From Streptomyces wuyuanensis (lineage in GTDB: Bacteria > Actinomycetota > Actinomycetes > Streptomycetales > Streptomycetaceae), in the NCBI RefSeq assembly GCF_900103455.1, contig NZ_FNHI01000034.1, positions 1 through 59,070 of the forward strand: DNA of 59,070 bases. The letters are read 5' to 3'. The position numbers and the translations under genes are program-made. Positions 43,601 to 51,618 of the stretch are shown here, in pieces. Position 1 is the first letter of the stretch. Every line of letters begins with the position of its first letter. The notes beneath the pieces are model-generated. The model saw only the letters and a program-made list of their open reading frames with translations. It was not told the DNA's origin and made no database searches.

Positions 43601-45376
43601 GGACGTGACGCGGCTGTCGGCGTCGTAGGTGAAGCGCATGGCCGGCCCGTCGGGACCGTCGGGACCGGTCAGCGTGACGAGGTCGCCGGCCGGGTCGTAG
43701 TCGTAGCCCACCACCGTGACTGCGCCTTCCGGGCCGCGGACGGCCAGACCCGTGACGCGCGAAGCGTCCGCGGTGAACTGCACGACGTAGCCACCCGAGT
43801 GTGTGACTGCGACGGGTGCCCCGTCGGGACGGCGGGAGAGGGTGATCTTGTTGCCGTGGCGGTCTTCGACGCCGGAGAGCCAGTAGGCGGTGGAGGCGCG
43901 GTAGGGGCTACCGGTGAAGGAGCGGACTCGGCCGTTGTGCGGATCGTGGATCTCGTACGAGGTCTCCTCGCCGTGCACGCCACCGTGGACGAGGGGGAGC
44001 CGGTCGCCTTCCAGGGGCAGCACTTGCTCCCCGTCGGGCCGGGGCAGGTGGGGGTAGACCAGCAGGGAACCGTCCTCGCGCGCCCAGATCGCGCTGCCCA
44101 CTCCGTCGAGCTCGATCCGCTCATCCAGGGTGGAGGCCCAGCTACGGCCGAACCAGTGGCCGAAGCGGTAGGTCGAGACATGCGTACGACGCAGTACCAA
44201 GGGCAGCACCCCGGGCAGTGTCAGGTCGGTCTGCGGCAGCAGCATCTTGCCCGTGGCCACGTCGACGGGGTCGTTCTTGCAGACCGTCTTGTCCAGGGAA
44301 ACCGCATGGGATCGCGGGTCGTCAGTGGCGGAACGCACCGAGTTGGGCTTCGTACGTGTGTCGTCGCCGTGGCGCCCGGCCGGTCCCGACTGTCCCCGCT
44401 TGCCGTCGAGGCCTCCGTCGTCCTTGCCGTCGCGGGACTTGACGCGCTTGGCCGCGTCGTGGACGTCGGTGTCGGTGTCCTTGTGGGTCTTGGAGCTGCC
44501 CTTGATCGCGTCGGGGAGTTTCTTGCCGACGTGGTCGCTGAGGTCGTCCAGGGCTTTACCCAGTTTCTCGACGACGCCGTCGATGGTGGTGTCCAGGACG
44601 GCCGTCAGGGAGTCCTTGCCCTTGGCGCGGCCGTGGTGCCCCTTCGCCTTGCTGATCTTGCCTTTGGTCTTGTCCTGCATGGAGACCTGGACGTTCGCCA
44701 GGTGCATGCCGGTGTTGCCGTGGGCGTCGTGGTCGATGCGGGGGCCGCCGCCGCGACCGCCGCCGCCGACGGAGTTGAGCTGGAGGCCGTCCTTCCCCGC
44801 CTGCACGGTCTGGTCGGTGCTGTAGCCGTCCTGCAAGCCGGCGACGTTCATCGCGGTCTGGATCGCCAGGTCGGCCACGATGTTCTCGATCGCCGCGACC
44901 GCGGGCTCGGTCAGCGTGGCGATGATCTCCGCCACGGCCGCCTCCGCCATCTCCTTCAGGATCCGCTTGAAGGCGATGCGGGTGGCCGCAATTTTCGCAC
45001 CGGCCAGCAGGGTCGACAGGCCGGCGGTGACCGGCGCGAAGGCGAGGGTGATGCCCACCGTCGCGCACAGGTCGGCCAGTTCACCGACCGCGGCGATCTT
45101 GCGGGCGACGATGATGTCTGCCACCCGGTCCAGCGCGCCGGCCACCGTACGGGACGCCTTCGCCAAGTCCTTGTGCTTGCCCTGCACTTTGGACCAGTGC
45201 TTGTCCAGGGCCTGCAGCGACTTACTGTCCCCCGTGGACAGCAGCCGCTGGATGTGCCCGTGCGCGGTGTGCCCGTCACCGTCCGCGTCGTCTGCGAACT
45301 CCCGCAGGGAATCCGCCATGTCGCGGTACGCGTCCTCGTCCACGTTCGGCCAGCCGACGCCGATGACGTCGAGCAT
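40670..45376 (-). CDS. RHS polymorphic toxin with WXG100-like head and endonuclease tip
   Basis: A 1568-aa protein. I start at ATG 45376 (MLDVIGVGWPNVDEDAYR), where a helical WXG100-like N-terminal domain begins (DKHWSKVQGKHKDLAKAS, about residues 60-80), implying export by an ESX/type VII system rather than Sec. A charged linker leads to the RHS entry (VDVATGKMLLPQTDLTLP) and many YD repeats, ending with the core motif YFRHYDPDTARFTSPDPLG near 1350. The last ~200 residues are a DNA/RNA non-specific endonuclease (NEARGHLLADRLGG near 1467, then AWHNLVTQTNN). The opposite-strand ORF is a shadow. Confidence 0.9.
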   Translation of the reverse strand: MLDVIGVGWPNVDEDAYRDMADSLREFADDADGDGHTAHGHIQRLLSTGDSKSLQALDKHWSKVQGKHKDLAKASRTVAGALDRVADIIVARKIAAVGELADLCATVGITLAFAPVTAGLSTLLAGAKIAATRIAFKRILKEMAEAAVAEIIATLTEPAVAAIENIVADLAIQTAMNVAGLQDGYSTDQTVQAGKDGLQLNSVGGGGRGGGPRIDHDAHGNTGMHLANVQVSMQDKTKGKISKAKGHHGRAKGKDSLTAVLDTTIDGVVEKLGKALDDLSDHVGKKLPDAIKGSSKTHKDTDTDVHDAAKRVKSRDGKDDGGLDGKRGQSGPAGRHGDDTRTKPNSVRSATDDPRSHAVSLDKTVCKNDPVDVATGKMLLPQTDLTLPGVLPLVLRRTHVSTYRFGHWFGRSWASTLDERIELDGVGSAIWAREDGSLLVYPHLPRPDGEQVLPLEGDRLPLVHGGVHGEETSYEIHDPHNGRVRSFTGSPYRASTAYWLSGVEDRHGNKITLSRRPDGAPVAVTHSGGYVVQFTADASRVTGLAVRGPEGAVTVVGYDYDPAGDLVTLTGPDGPDGPAMRFTYDADSRVTSWTDRNGATFQYTYDAQGRVAGTVGPDGILSSRFAYDVHPDTGHRITRYTDSTGATTVMVLNDRLQMVAETDPLGHTTHFTWDAYDRPLTRTDPLGRTTELTYDEAGNLVHVLLPDGSTATARYDERNHPLEVTTVDGTSWRQTFDERGNVTSTAGPDGATTHFTHDRTGAVASVTDPLNATIQIHSDRAGLPLEITDARGGTTRVERDHRGRPLTITDPLGGRDEYVWDHDDRLRTRTAADGTREEWTWDAEGNCTAYTDAAGNLWATEYGHFDKPLAHIAPDGTRHELRYDTELRLLQVTNPLGQKWHYRYDAAGRLVAETDFDDRSLTYGYDAANRLTRRTTPLGQTVSYAWDALDRLVERDADGAVTRYAYDRAGALVEARTATSTLTIERDSLGRPLAETVDGRTLRHSYDASGRRTARITPTGAVTHLAYNAAGDRISLTTGGHALAFTHDHLGRELTRTWRTQETATGLSTVWDRLGRPVEQTLTATGSPEPLSARSYGYRPDGYPVTLTEHSAGRPVRDRHITLDPLGRPLAVEGPGWSESYAYDGAGNQTSAHWPEAAGHVEARGARSYEGTRLISAGAVHYEHDAAGRVTVRRRTRLSHKPDVWRYAYDAEDRLVSCTTPDDTRWTYTYDALGRRSAKHRMAADGTTIAETIRFTWDGPLLIEQYDETAGTILTWEYEGHRPLTQYERRMRGDDEVDARFFAILTDLVGTPTELLSAEGKTAWRSRSTCWGTTGWNTSATAYTPLRFPGQYSDPETGLHYNYFRHYDPDTARFTSPDPLGLAPAPNPSTYVVNPWAWTDPLGLAPKRCKMDAYDWDGSIRYGKLDHLGRPTGVHACLRPEIIDAKKGTEAGRLKPPGWRGDGNAFNEARGHLLADRLGGAGKGRLAWHNLVTQTNNPTNSPDQRDQVEQVIFDQVTKNKEVVQYHIKPIYAGTNPIPIRIEFTAFGNKGFSFSHSLENPAGNVRTGI

Positions 45377-46309
45377 CGTGTCGACGCCCTCGGGAATCAC
45401 ATAGCCCACAGCGCAAAGCCCCCCGCTCACCACAGATCATCAGGCAAGATCAACAGCATGCCATGCGCCACTGACACCGCCTCAGGCGGGCTCCTCGACG
45501 GCGGGGGAGCGAGTGCCGGGTGGCTTGCGGCAGCACGTCCGGGAGTTCCGGCGCGGGCACGACGGCCTCCCGCAGCACCCGGTCGGCCGGATCGCGCCAG
45601 TCGGTGTCGGGCTCGGCTCTTCCCGCGTGTCACCCGGATGGCTGCGCCGAGTTGCCTCCCGTGACCGCCGGGAGTTGCGCCCGGTTCCACTGGGGAGACC
45701 CGGTGGCGCGATTCCGCCCTCGCCAGGGCCGGCATAGTGAGCAAAGCGGCCTATTGTGCCTTCGGCTTCACCGTCATCGACTGGTCCCCGTCGCCCAGGA
45801 CCTGCTGCGCCTGGTCGGCCTGGGAAGCCAGCGCCCCCAACGCGCTCGTCCTCATCGACCTTGTCATCCGGGTGCTCGGTGCGGGCGTGCAACGGCTGAC
45901 GGGCCTGACCGTGCGCAACCCGCTTCCCGCGGCCGCCGCGGCGGCCGGACTGCTGCTATGGGGCCCCGCCGCAAGCCTCGCGGCACCGGAACGTCCCGCC
46001 ACCCACCCGGCCGGAGCAGGGCCGGACCGGATCAGTGATGCGGCCGGACGCCCCAGCGCAACGGCTGCCCGACGGCAGTCACCGGCTCTCCGGCCTCCCG
46101 CTCCCACAGCCCCCACCAGTCCGCTCGTGAAGGCCACGCCGACCCCGCGCCCGTCCAGTGGCCGCCCCAGCCCCCCGCCCCGCCGACGGTCACCCCCTCC
46201 CCGAGTCTTAACTGCAGCGTCGGCACCTCGCCGGCGAGCAGTACTGCGCCGAGCACCATGGGTGAGTTGCCGACCGATGCGCTGGGGGACCCAGAGGTGC
46301 GGCGAGGCG
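45377..46309. other. 930-bp region with ambiguous coding traces
   Basis: No gene is convincing. A plus frame from GTG 45737 has one hydrophobic helix (AAAAAAGLLLWGPAASLAA) and then a Pro/Ser/Thr-rich tail; a short minus frame (ALGALASQADQAQQVLGDG, ending at 45751) also has good codon use; a third minus frame near 45500-45610 looks like a protein fragment (DTDWRDPADRVLREAVVP). These suggest decayed genes. The segment at 45377-45480 is likely the toxin promoter. Confidence 0.35.
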
Positions 46310-47005
46310 TCACAGATCCTGATACCGCACTGGATCCTCCATACGGACCCCTGCGAATCCCCTGAGGCGCATCAGGCAGGTGTCACAGTGGCCGCAGGCG
46401 CGGCCCGACTCGTCGGGGTCGTAGCAGCTGTGGGTGAGTGAGTAGTCGACTCCGAGCCGCAGCCCCTCGCGGATGATGTCCGCCTTGGACATCGCCATGA
46501 GCGGTGAGTGCACCTTCAGCTCCCGGGTGCCCTCGACCCCGGCCCGCGTGGCGAGGTTGGCCAGCGTGGTGAACGCCTCCATGTACTCGGGGCGGCAGTC
46601 CGGGTAGCCGCTGTACTGCACGGCGGTCACTCCGGTGAAGATGTCCGTCGACCCGACGACCTCTGCGTAGGCGAGGGCGAAGGAGAGGAAGATGGTGTTG
46701 CGGGCCGGCACATAGGTGACGGGCACACTGGAGCGTACGAGTTCGTCCACGTGGTCGTGTTTGGGTACGGCTATGTCCGCGGTGAGCGCGGACCCGCCGA
46801 GGAGTCTCAGATCGATACTGAGGACCAGGTGCCGTGCGACACCCTGTGCCTCGGCGACGCGCTTTGCGGCCTCGAGCTCGACTCCGTGCCGTTGCCCGTA
46901 GTCGAAGCTGAGGGCGTAGGGCACGAAGCCTCGATGCTTGGCGACGGCCAGCGCGGTGGTCGAGTCGAGACCGCCACTGAGCAGCACGATCGCAGGACGG
47001 TCCAT
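46310..47005 (-). CDS. queC: 7-cyano-7-deazaguanine (preQ0) synthase
   Basis: A 231-aa enzyme that converts 7-carboxy-7-deazaguanine to preQ0 using ATP and ammonia. The PP-loop is LLSGGLDSTTA (Ser10-Ser15). A zinc site is formed by Cys194, Cys204, Cys207 and Cys210 (CYDPDESGRACGHCDTC). Length equals the E. coli enzyme. ATG 47005 has GGAGGAGG 7 bp upstream. It lies 90 bp after queF on the same strand, so the two form an operon. In actinomycetes preQ0 can feed queuosine, deazapurine antibiotics or DNA modification; none of those downstream genes is in the window. Confidence 0.95.
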   Translation of the reverse strand: MDRPAIVLLSGGLDSTTALAVAKHRGFVPYALSFDYGQRHGVELEAAKRVAEAQGVARHLVLSIDLRLLGGSALTADIAVPKHDHVDELVRSSVPVTYVPARNTIFLSFALAYAEVVGSTDIFTGVTAVQYSGYPDCRPEYMEAFTTLANLATRAGVEGTRELKVHSPLMAMSKADIIREGLRLGVDYSLTHSCYDPDESGRACGHCDTCLMRLRGFAGVRMEDPVRYQDL

Positions 47006-47095
47006 GGCGCTACCTCCTCCACCGGTGATGAGCGTCGTGGTTGCGGCGTACGGTCGTGGACGCCCGGTGCGTACCGATCATGACGGCAGCGCGCG

Positions 47096-47521
47096 TCATG
47101 ACCGGGAGGTCGGCCCCGGGGTCCCTTCCGCGTCCACCTCCAGCCGAAGTCCGCCACGCGGTTGCTGCGTGACCTGGACGCGCACCGCCACATCCACGAC
47201 GGAAGCGAGGTCCCGAGCGATCTCCGCAGCAAGGTGTTCGGCGAAAATGCCGCGGTCTCGATACCCGACGAGATAGAGCTTGAGCGATTTGTGTTCGATC
47301 GCGCGGTCGCGAGGTCGATAGGAGATGCGAATCGAATAGATGTCCGGCTGCCCCGTCAGGGGACACACGGCCGTGAGTTCGGTCGAGGAGAACGTGATCT
47401 CGCTGATGCCGGAAGCGCTCGGGATCGTCTCGATGTCGTCGGCGCGTATGGGGCCGTACACCGGACGGCCGAGAAACGTCAGCCCGTCGGTCATCGTCGA
47501 GACCGACTGATCTTCTTCCAT
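47096..47521 (-). CDS. queF: NADPH-dependent 7-cyano-7-deazaguanine reductase
   Basis: A 141-aa type I QueF that reduces preQ0 to preQ1 with NADPH. The catalytic Cys53 sits in ELTAVCPLTGQPD, with the acid Asp60 in the same motif. The family motif EHKSLKLYLVGYRDRG follows, with the substrate-binding Glu. Fold: a single T-fold unit. ATG 47521 has AAGGGG upstream; GTG 47524 is possible. It leads the queF-queC operon, divergent from queD with a ~290-bp shared promoter region. Confidence 0.92.
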   Translation of the reverse strand: MEEDQSVSTMTDGLTFLGRPVYGPIRADDIETIPSASGISEITFSSTELTAVCPLTGQPDIYSIRISYRPRDRAIEHKSLKLYLVGYRDRGIFAEHLAAEIARDLASVVDVAVRVQVTQQPRGGLRLEVDAEGTPGPTSRS

Positions 47522-47811
47522 CACTGCCCCTTTGAGTCGTCACGACCGTCTACTTGACACTCGCCCCTGCCCCGCAGCGCGAAACGAAGGATTGGCCCAC
47601 ACTCCGTCCGCTCAAGTTTAGTGAGCTGACCGGCTCTCAGCCAGGGGCGCATTCACGCGGCGAACACATGACCGCGCACGCTCATTCGCGCGATGACGGA
47701 GCGTGCCATCCGCGGTGCCGCAGCCTCGTCCCGGGCACGCCCCGAGAGGCGCCGAAATCCGCGATCCGCGTCGTTTGCTCCAAAGCAACCAGCGCCAGGA
47801 GAGGCAGCCCT

Positions 47812-48255
47812 GTGGACCCGCTGACAGGACACCACCGCATCGCCAAGCGCTTCACATTCGAAGCCGCGCATCGGCTGTCCGGCCTTCCCGACGGTCACAA
47901 ATGCGCTCGACTGCATGGGCATTCGTACACCGCTGAGATCGTTCTGACCGCGGATGATCTCGTACCGCCCGGCTTCGTGACGGACTTCGTCGATCTTGCG
48001 GTCTTCGGAGTTTACCTCAACGAACACTTAAACCACCGGATACTCAACGATGTCCTTCCGGTTTCGCCGACCTCGGAGAATCTGGCGCATCACCTGGCGG
48101 AGTGGTTCATCGAGAATGTCGAACCCCGCGTTCCTGGCCGCCTGGCGGCGGTGAGGGTGTCGGAAACCGCCTCGTCGTGGGCGGAGTACGTGGCTCCTTC
48201 ACGTCGGTCCCGCGAGGCGGCGCTTGACCTGCCCAATCCGACCGGCCGACAATAA
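47812..48255 (+). CDS. queD: 6-carboxy-5,6,7,8-tetrahydropterin synthase-like (QueD family)
   Basis: A 147-aa T-fold enzyme of the QueD/PTPS family, which turns dihydroneopterin triphosphate into 6-carboxytetrahydropterin. Zinc ligands are His20 (FEAAHRL), His35 and His37 (RLHGHSY); catalytic Cys31 is in GHKCARL. PTSENLAHHLAEWF and VSETASSW (Glu118) also match. The usual Asp-His catalytic pair reads Asn74-His75 here (HLNHRILND). I chose GTG 47812 since AGGAGAGG precedes it. It is 36 bp upstream of the trypco1 gene on the same strand. Confidence 0.88.
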   Translation: MDPLTGHHRIAKRFTFEAAHRLSGLPDGHKCARLHGHSYTAEIVLTADDLVPPGFVTDFVDLAVFGVYLNEHLNHRILNDVLPVSPTSENLAHHLAEWFIENVEPRVPGRLAAVRVSETASSWAEYVAPSRRSREAALDLPNPTGRQ

Positions 48256-48291
48256 GGGGACTCACCAACTCATCACCAGGCGGGGGCTGCG

Positions 48292-48615
48292 GTGTCTTTG
48301 AGTGTCAATGGGGAACAGAAACAGGACACCATCCTGGTGGAGTTCCAGCAGCGAAGCGGTCTGCGCCAGGTCGCCTTGAACGCTCCCGATGCGGTCGAGC
48401 GGTCCGCGCAAGCGGTCGACCAAGCGATGGGCACCATCCGCGGCATGGCCGAAAGGCTCCGCTCGACCGTGGCCGAGATGTCCATACGGCCGGAGGGTGT
48501 GCAGGTCAGTTTCGGAATCAAGTTCGACACGGAGGCCGGGGCGGTCATCGCCAAGGCGGGTGTCGAGGCCTCGGTGAACGTCACCCTGATGTGGGGAACC
48601 GGTAGCGCGACATGA
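48292..48615 (+). CDS. Trypco1 / CU044_2847-type small protein
   Basis: A 107-aa protein of the trypsin-co-occurring type 1 family. N-terminal strands (DTILVEFQQRSG) lead to a helix (DAVERSAQAVDQAMGTIRGM) and the signature C-terminal strands (EVQVSFGIKFDTEAG-type motif, AVIAKAGVEASVNVTLMW). It overlaps the protease gene by 4 nt (ATGA). In known conflict cassettes such proteins accompany trypsin-like proteases and are thought to link them to a sensor or effector. The start GTG 48292 follows GGGGG. Cytoplasmic, with no signal peptide. Confidence 0.8.
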   Translation: MSLSVNGEQKQDTILVEFQQRSGLRQVALNAPDAVERSAQAVDQAMGTIRGMAERLRSTVAEMSIRPEGVQVSFGIKFDTEAGAVIAKAGVEASVNVTLMWGTGSAT

Positions 48616-51611
48616 CAAGGGACGGCGGCCGGAGGCGGGTCGCGCCCCGAATCATCCTCCAGGACATCCGCGATTTCACGGTACAGATTCGCGATCCGGT
48701 GAACGACCGGGTGGTGGGCACCGGCGTGGTGATCTCCCGGGGCGGGATCGTGGCCACCTGTTCCCACGTCGTACGGGAATGCGGAGTAGAACCGTTGGCC
48801 AGCCGCGAGGCCCTGGTTCACGTGTACTTTCCCGCAGCCAACCATCGATCGCGTGCAGCGGAGCTGCGTCCGGCCTGGGTGGCGGCCTCCTTCCCGGACA
48901 GCGAGGACGACCTGGTGTGTCTCCAGGTGGAGGGGCCTTTGCCGTTACCCGCGGACAGGGTGGCCATACTCGGCACCGCGGCCGAGTCCCAGTGGAATTC
49001 CTTCCGCAGCTACGGGTACCGCCAGTTGGAGGGGTACATCGGGGCCTGGGCCCGCGGGGTGATCCTCGGTGATGTCGAACCTCCTGTGGGGCGCCGGCTG
49101 CTGCTCGATCCCGTGCAGCTTGAATCCAGCCATATCGACGGCGGTATGAGTGGTGCGGCCGTGCTCGACGTCGAGCGGAATCTGGTCGTCGGAGTGGTGT
49201 CCGAGACGTGGATCGCCGAGAACGCGGGCAAGGACCGGGACACCGCATGGGCGGTCAATGCCCAAGTGCTGGACTTCTCCCCGGTCCGCGTGGATCTGCG
49301 ACCGGATTCACTGCCACTGGTCAGCGCGGAACCCGCCTACGTACAGCCCAGTCTGCTCCAGCGCGCTGCACCCGCTTCGGCCGGCCGCCGGATGGACTCG
49401 GCGCCCTTGCCACTTCCCGAGTGGGTGGGACGAGAGACACTGCTCGATGAGCTCGACCGGGTTGCAGCCGCTGATGACTCCCTCGTCGTGGCCCTGGTGG
49501 GATTCGGGGGCGAGGGCAAGAGTAGTCTCGCCCGCCGCTGGGTGGACCGTACCCTGGCCGAGCCGGACAGCGGACTCTCGGACGTCTTCTGGTGGAGCTT
49601 CGCCGAGCGCGCCAGTGCCGACGACTTCTTCGAGGCCGCCCTCGACTTCGTCAGCGGAGGCCGGATCTCTTCGGACGAACTGCCCGACGGCCGCGCCCGG
49701 GCCGAATGCGTGGCCGGCCTCCTGGGACTGCGCCGGTTCCTCTTCGTGCTCGACGGCCTGGAGGTGATGCAGCATCAAACCGGTGATCACTACGGCACCC
49801 TCCTCAGCTCCGACCTGCATGACTTCCTGACGTTCTTCGCCACCCCCGGCCACCGTTCCTTATGCCTGATCACTACTCGTGCCCCGGTGTTCGACCTTGT
49901 GCCCTATGTCACCTACCAGCAGATCGACGTAACACCTCTGTCCGTCGCAGCCGGCACGGAGCTGCTGCGCAAATTGGGTATCCACGGTCCCGACCGCTCA
50001 CTGGAGCAGGTGGTGCACGACTGGGGAGGACACGCCCTCACCCTGAGCCTGATCGCGGCGATCCTGGCCAAACGCCACCAAGGAGACAGCAGGCGAATCA
50101 CCTCCCTGCCCTCGCCCGACCCCTCCCTGCCACGCGACCAACAGGTCCGCCGAGTGCTGCACGACTACGACGCCTGCCTCTCCGGGGAAGAGCGCTCCTT
50201 TCTCGTCCGGTACAGCGTCTTCCGCACCCCGGTACCGGACGAGACGCTGCGCCTGGTGCTGCCGGAGACGCCGTGGGAGGAGGCCGACGAGGAGTGGCAG
50301 CGAGCACGCACCATGGTGTTCCGGCACCTGCTCGCGGCACGCGTCCTGCGTCGCGATGTAGCGGGCCGTACGAGTATGCATCCTCTGGTGCGTGACTTCT
50401 TCGCGGCCCGTGCCGAGGATGGCGAACAGCGCCGGGCCCTTCACCACAGGGCGATGGGCCATTACCTTGCCCTGGCTGACGACATGCCGGCACCGAGGAC
50501 ACTGGAGGACCTCGGCCCCGCGGTCGAGGCCATTCACCACGCCTGCGGTGCGCGCGACTACGGAACCGCATGCGAACTGATGCATTCGAGGCTCTACCAA
50601 GGCGAACGAGGCTTGATTACCCGTGAGCTGGGAGCATACGAAACCGCTTTGTCGATTTTCGCAGAGTTCTATCCGCGGGGCGAACTGATACGCCAGCCGC
50701 TGATGCGCGACAGCGAGTCGCGCGGCTGGGTGCAGCACGAGGTCGCCACTTGTTTGCAGATGCTCGGCCGTCTGCATGAGGCGGGCGTGGCGACGCGGCG
50801 CGCCATGCAGGCGTTCAAAGCGGTCGGCGCCTGGCACGACGCGGCTGTGAGCTGCCAGAACCTGGCCGAGCTCTATCTCAGCCTGGGCGCCCTCCCGGCC
50901 TGCAGGGCCGTGGTGACGGAGGCCTTCGACCTCGCCCGCCGGTCGACGGACCAGGAGGACCTCCTGGTCGCCGAGACGCTCAGCGGCGCCCTCGCGCATT
51001 TCGAGGGACGAGTCGAAGAAGCAGAACGCGCCTTCGCCGAGGCACTGCGCCTCGCCCGCGAGCACACGCCTATCCCGGCGCTGTACAGCAGCAGCGGCAC
51101 CCGCTACGCACAGCATCTGCGCAGAATCGGGCAGGCGGAGGAGGCTCGCCTGGTCCAGGAGACCAACCTGACCGTCTGCCGCGCGGCCGGCTGGACCGGC
51201 GACGAGGCCAACTGCCTGGTGGGCCTCGGAGACCTGGCCCTCGATAGGGACGATGCGGACGAGGCCAGGGGGGCCTACGAGGATGCACTGCGCCTCGCCC
51301 GGGGGATCACCCGGCGGGACGTTCTCATCAACGCCATGCTGGGGATGTGCCGTTGGGAGCACCGGTTCGGGGGCTCCATCGCAACGCTGGAGGAGTACCT
51401 GGGACAGGCTCTCCGGATGGCCTCCGCGGGCGGCTACCGGCTCGCCGAAATCGACGGGCACATGATCCTCGCCCAACTCCACCATGAATCGGGTAACGGT
51501 GAAAACGCATGGTCCGAGCTCGCACTCATCGAACAGATGAGCGCGGAGATCGGCTATCACTGGGGTGAGCAGGCGGTGCAGGAGATACTCGACGAGTTGA
51601 GGCAGGAGTGA
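48612..51611 (+). CDS. Trypsin-like protease fused to a STAND-type NTPase and TPR-like repeats
   Basis: A 999-aa protein. Residues ~15-225 are a trypsin-like serine protease with a complete catalytic triad: His52 (ATCSHVV), Asp100 (SEDDLVCL), Ser180 (DGGMSGAAV). A linker follows, then an NB-ARC-like NTPase: Walker A ALVGFGGEGKSSLARRW (Lys303) and Walker B RFLFVLDGLEV (Asp381). The C-terminal ~400 residues form TPR-like helical repeats (LGDLALDRDDADEARGAYE). There is no signal peptide, so the protease acts inside the cell. Overlap with trypco1 shows one operon. The architecture matches predicted STAND-based conflict systems: repeats sense, NTPase switches, protease executes. Confidence 0.88.
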   Translation: MTRDGGRRRVAPRIILQDIRDFTVQIRDPVNDRVVGTGVVISRGGIVATCSHVVRECGVEPLASREALVHVYFPAANHRSRAAELRPAWVAASFPDSEDDLVCLQVEGPLPLPADRVAILGTAAESQWNSFRSYGYRQLEGYIGAWARGVILGDVEPPVGRRLLLDPVQLESSHIDGGMSGAAVLDVERNLVVGVVSETWIAENAGKDRDTAWAVNAQVLDFSPVRVDLRPDSLPLVSAEPAYVQPSLLQRAAPASAGRRMDSAPLPLPEWVGRETLLDELDRVAAADDSLVVALVGFGGEGKSSLARRWVDRTLAEPDSGLSDVFWWSFAERASADDFFEAALDFVSGGRISSDELPDGRARAECVAGLLGLRRFLFVLDGLEVMQHQTGDHYGTLLSSDLHDFLTFFATPGHRSLCLITTRAPVFDLVPYVTYQQIDVTPLSVAAGTELLRKLGIHGPDRSLEQVVHDWGGHALTLSLIAAILAKRHQGDSRRITSLPSPDPSLPRDQQVRRVLHDYDACLSGEERSFLVRYSVFRTPVPDETLRLVLPETPWEEADEEWQRARTMVFRHLLAARVLRRDVAGRTSMHPLVRDFFAARAEDGEQRRALHHRAMGHYLALADDMPAPRTLEDLGPAVEAIHHACGARDYGTACELMHSRLYQGERGLITRELGAYETALSIFAEFYPRGELIRQPLMRDSESRGWVQHEVATCLQMLGRLHEAGVATRRAMQAFKAVGAWHDAAVSCQNLAELYLSLGALPACRAVVTEAFDLARRSTDQEDLLVAETLSGALAHFEGRVEEAERAFAEALRLAREHTPIPALYSSSGTRYAQHLRRIGQAEEARLVQETNLTVCRAAGWTGDEANCLVGLGDLALDRDDADEARGAYEDALRLARGITRRDVLINAMLGMCRWEHRFGGSIATLEEYLGQALRMASAGGYRLAEIDGHMILAQLHHESGNGENAWSELALIEQMSAEIGYHWGEQAVQEILDELRQE

Positions 51612-51618
51612 GCTGTAA

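Noticed and set aside
42365..45664. 1099-aa plus-strand ORF opposite the second RHS gene
   Set aside because: Low-complexity Gly/Val/Ala shadow; the minus strand carries WXG100-like, RHS and endonuclease motifs.
47522..47811. preQ1 riboswitch in front of queF or queD
   Set aside because: No recognisable preQ1 aptamer (short C-rich pseudoknot) seen in the divergent promoter region.
49998..51560. 520-aa minus-strand ORF over the protease/NTPase gene
   Set aside because: Antisense of a gene with a complete catalytic triad and Walker motifs.
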